A DNA stretch of 11,212 nucleotides from CAYVCP01 sp964450565 (lineage in GTDB: Bacteria > Patescibacteriota > Minisyncoccia > Minisyncoccales > CG1-02-41-26): positions 1 through 11,212 of the forward strand of contig CAYVCP010000014.1 of the NCBI GenBank assembly GCA_964450565.1, read 5' to 3'. Under the pieces are notes generated by a model, which was given only the letters and a program-made list of their open reading frames with translations, searched no databases and had not been told where the DNA came from. Position numbers and translations under genes: made by a program. This document shows, one piece after another, positions 10,569 to 11,212 of this stretch (its first letter is position 1; every line of letters starts with the position of its first letter).

Positions 10569-10994
10569 ATGACAGAAGAAAAAAAAGAAGAAACAAAAGA
10601 AGTTGAAGTTCCAAAGAAGTTTGAAAAAATAGTTAAAGAGATAGAAGAAATGCCGGTTATTGAGTTAGCAGAATTAGTCAAAATATTAGAAGATAAGTTT
10701 GGTGTTACTTCAGCTCCTCAAATGGTAGCTACAGCTGGAGCTGTGCCTCAAGCTGGTGAAGTTGCTGAAGAAAAGTCTTCCTTTACTGTTGAATTAAGCG
10801 CTGTCGGAGAAAAGAAGATTGATGTTATCAAGGTTGTCAGAGACATCACTCAAAAGGGACTTAAAGAATCAAAGGATTTAGTTGACGCTGCAGCATCTGC
10901 TCCTCAAGTTATTAAAGAAAATGTTAAAAAAGAGCAAGCAGAAGAAATGAAAAAGCAGTTTGAAACAGCTGGAGCAACAGTGGAACTTAAATAA
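10569..10994 (+). CDS. rplL: 50S ribosomal protein bL12 (L7/L12)
   Basis: The multicopy stalk protein that recruits translation GTPases. The C-terminal domain (about 70-141) carries the standard surface: FTVELSAVGEKKIDVIKVVR, then GLKESKDLVDAA and KKEQAEEMKKQFETAGATVEL. The N-terminal dimerisation helices (about 20-50, IEEMPVIELAELVKILEDKFG) are followed by an Ala-rich hinge. Length is 141 against about 120-128 because of an N-terminal Lys/Glu extension of roughly 16-20 residues. It is 12 bases after rplJ and has no clear Shine-Dalgarno. A strong terminator follows. Confidence 0.96.
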   Translation: MTEEKKEETKEVEVPKKFEKIVKEIEEMPVIELAELVKILEDKFGVTSAPQMVATAGAVPQAGEVAEEKSSFTVELSAVGEKKIDVIKVVRDITQKGLKESKDLVDAAASAPQVIKENVKKEQAEEMKKQFETAGATVELK

Positions 10995-11010
10995 GATAAG
11001 TTAAAGTAAA

Positions 11011-11044
11011 GAAAAAGCCACCTTATTCGGTGGTTTTTTCTTTT
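11011..11044. terminator. Bidirectional terminator between rplL and the convergent gene
   Basis: CCACC (11018-11022) pairs with GGTGG (11029-11033) over TTATTC, with GAAAAAG on the left and six T (11034-11039) on the right. The symmetry suits termination from rplL on the plus strand and from the VirB2-like gene on the minus strand. Confidence 0.85.
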
Positions 11045-11057
11045 AACCTTTTATTTA

Positions 11058-11212
11058 TTACTGAACTCCCATTATAAATTTAACAACAGGAGGTACAAAC
11101 CTAGCTACAAGAGCTATGGCTAAACCAATAATAGCAAATGTAATAATCTTTGTTCCTTTACTTGCTTTTTCAGAATCTCCCATAGCAGTCATATAGGTAG
11201 CTCCACCAATAA
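11058..11212 (-). CDS. VirB2/TrbC-like pilin subunit, C-terminal part (cut by right edge)
   Basis: The last 51 codons of a minus-strand gene, whose start lies beyond the window. The visible chain has a Gly-containing turn (IGGATYMTAMGDSEKASKGT) and one hydrophobic helix (TFAIIGLAIALVA), then RFVPPVVKFIMGVQ at the end. A short basic/polar loop between two hydrophobic helices, followed by an amphipathic end, is the layout of VirB2/TrbC major pilins of type IV secretion systems, which are frequent in Patescibacteria. The first helix and signal peptide cannot be seen, so another small membrane protein is possible. Confidence 0.5.
   Translation of the reverse strand, partial: IGGATYMTAMGDSEKASKGTKIITFAIIGLAIALVARFVPPVVKFIMGVQ

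Noticed and set aside
1..11212. CRISPR arrays, insertion-sequence transposases, rRNA genes
   Set aside because: No regularly spaced repeats, transposase motifs or rRNA segments were seen on either strand.

Overview
The window is AT-rich and tightly packed. It holds a housekeeping core of translation and RNA-processing genes with one unusual accessory stretch in the middle. Several features suggest a reduced-genome bacterium of the Patescibacteria (Candidate Phyla Radiation), probably a Parcubacteria-like lineage: many very short intergenic gaps, ATGA-type overlaps, almost no Shine-Dalgarno sites, Lys/Glu-rich tails on ribosomal proteins, a shortened TrmD, no rimM beside rpsP/trmD, and a VirB2/TrbC-like pilin fragment. 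This placement is an inference from gene content; no phylogeny was run.

Layout. Positions 1-1398 (minus strand): the start of dnaE (DNA polymerase III alpha, running off the left edge), translationally coupled behind a gene made almost entirely of 11-residue repeats. A 43-base divergent gap then leads to a plus-strand run at 1442-3836: rnhB, rpmF, nusB, rnc and rpsP, closed by a terminator. Positions 3837-4142 have no protein gene but hold a promoter and an apparent structured RNA of about 155 nt, followed by a second promoter-like site. Next come khpA and trmD (4143-5190), with a hairpin between them. Positions 5222-5688 carry tRNA-Tyr, tRNA-Thr, rpmG (53 codons) and tRNA-Trp.

Immediately after tRNA-Trp the character changes. 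A 38-bp repeat containing a terminator lies at the tRNA 3' end (5685-5722) and again at 6666-6703 (34 of 38 identical). The bases between hold a GC-richer membrane-protein gene with its own strong promoter and a Shine-Dalgarno site. Beyond the second copy lies a truncated PQ-loop/SemiSWEET-like gene. This looks like a small insertion or recombination scar at a tRNA gene. In many bacteria secE-nusG-rplK-rplA lie between tRNA-Trp and rplJ; here that space holds the scar, an SdpI-family membrane protein, an unknown 85-residue protein, a 32-residue membrane microprotein, a 99-residue membrane protein, mltG and a DJ-1-like gene.

The right end returns to housekeeping: rplJ-rplL, preceded by a leader with mutually exclusive hairpins that looks like an attenuator, and followed by a bidirectional terminator against a convergent VirB2/TrbC-like gene cut by the right edge. 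Functionally the core makes and matures ribosomes and tRNAs (S16, L32, L33, L10, L12, NusB, RNase III, TrmD, KhpA), RNase HII and DnaE serve DNA replication and repair, and MltG acts in the cell wall. The least explained items are the structured RNA before khpA, the 11-residue repeat protein coupled to dnaE, the repeat-bounded segment at tRNA-Trp, the altered G18/U55 pair in tRNA-Tyr, and substituted catalytic positions in TrmD and RNase III.
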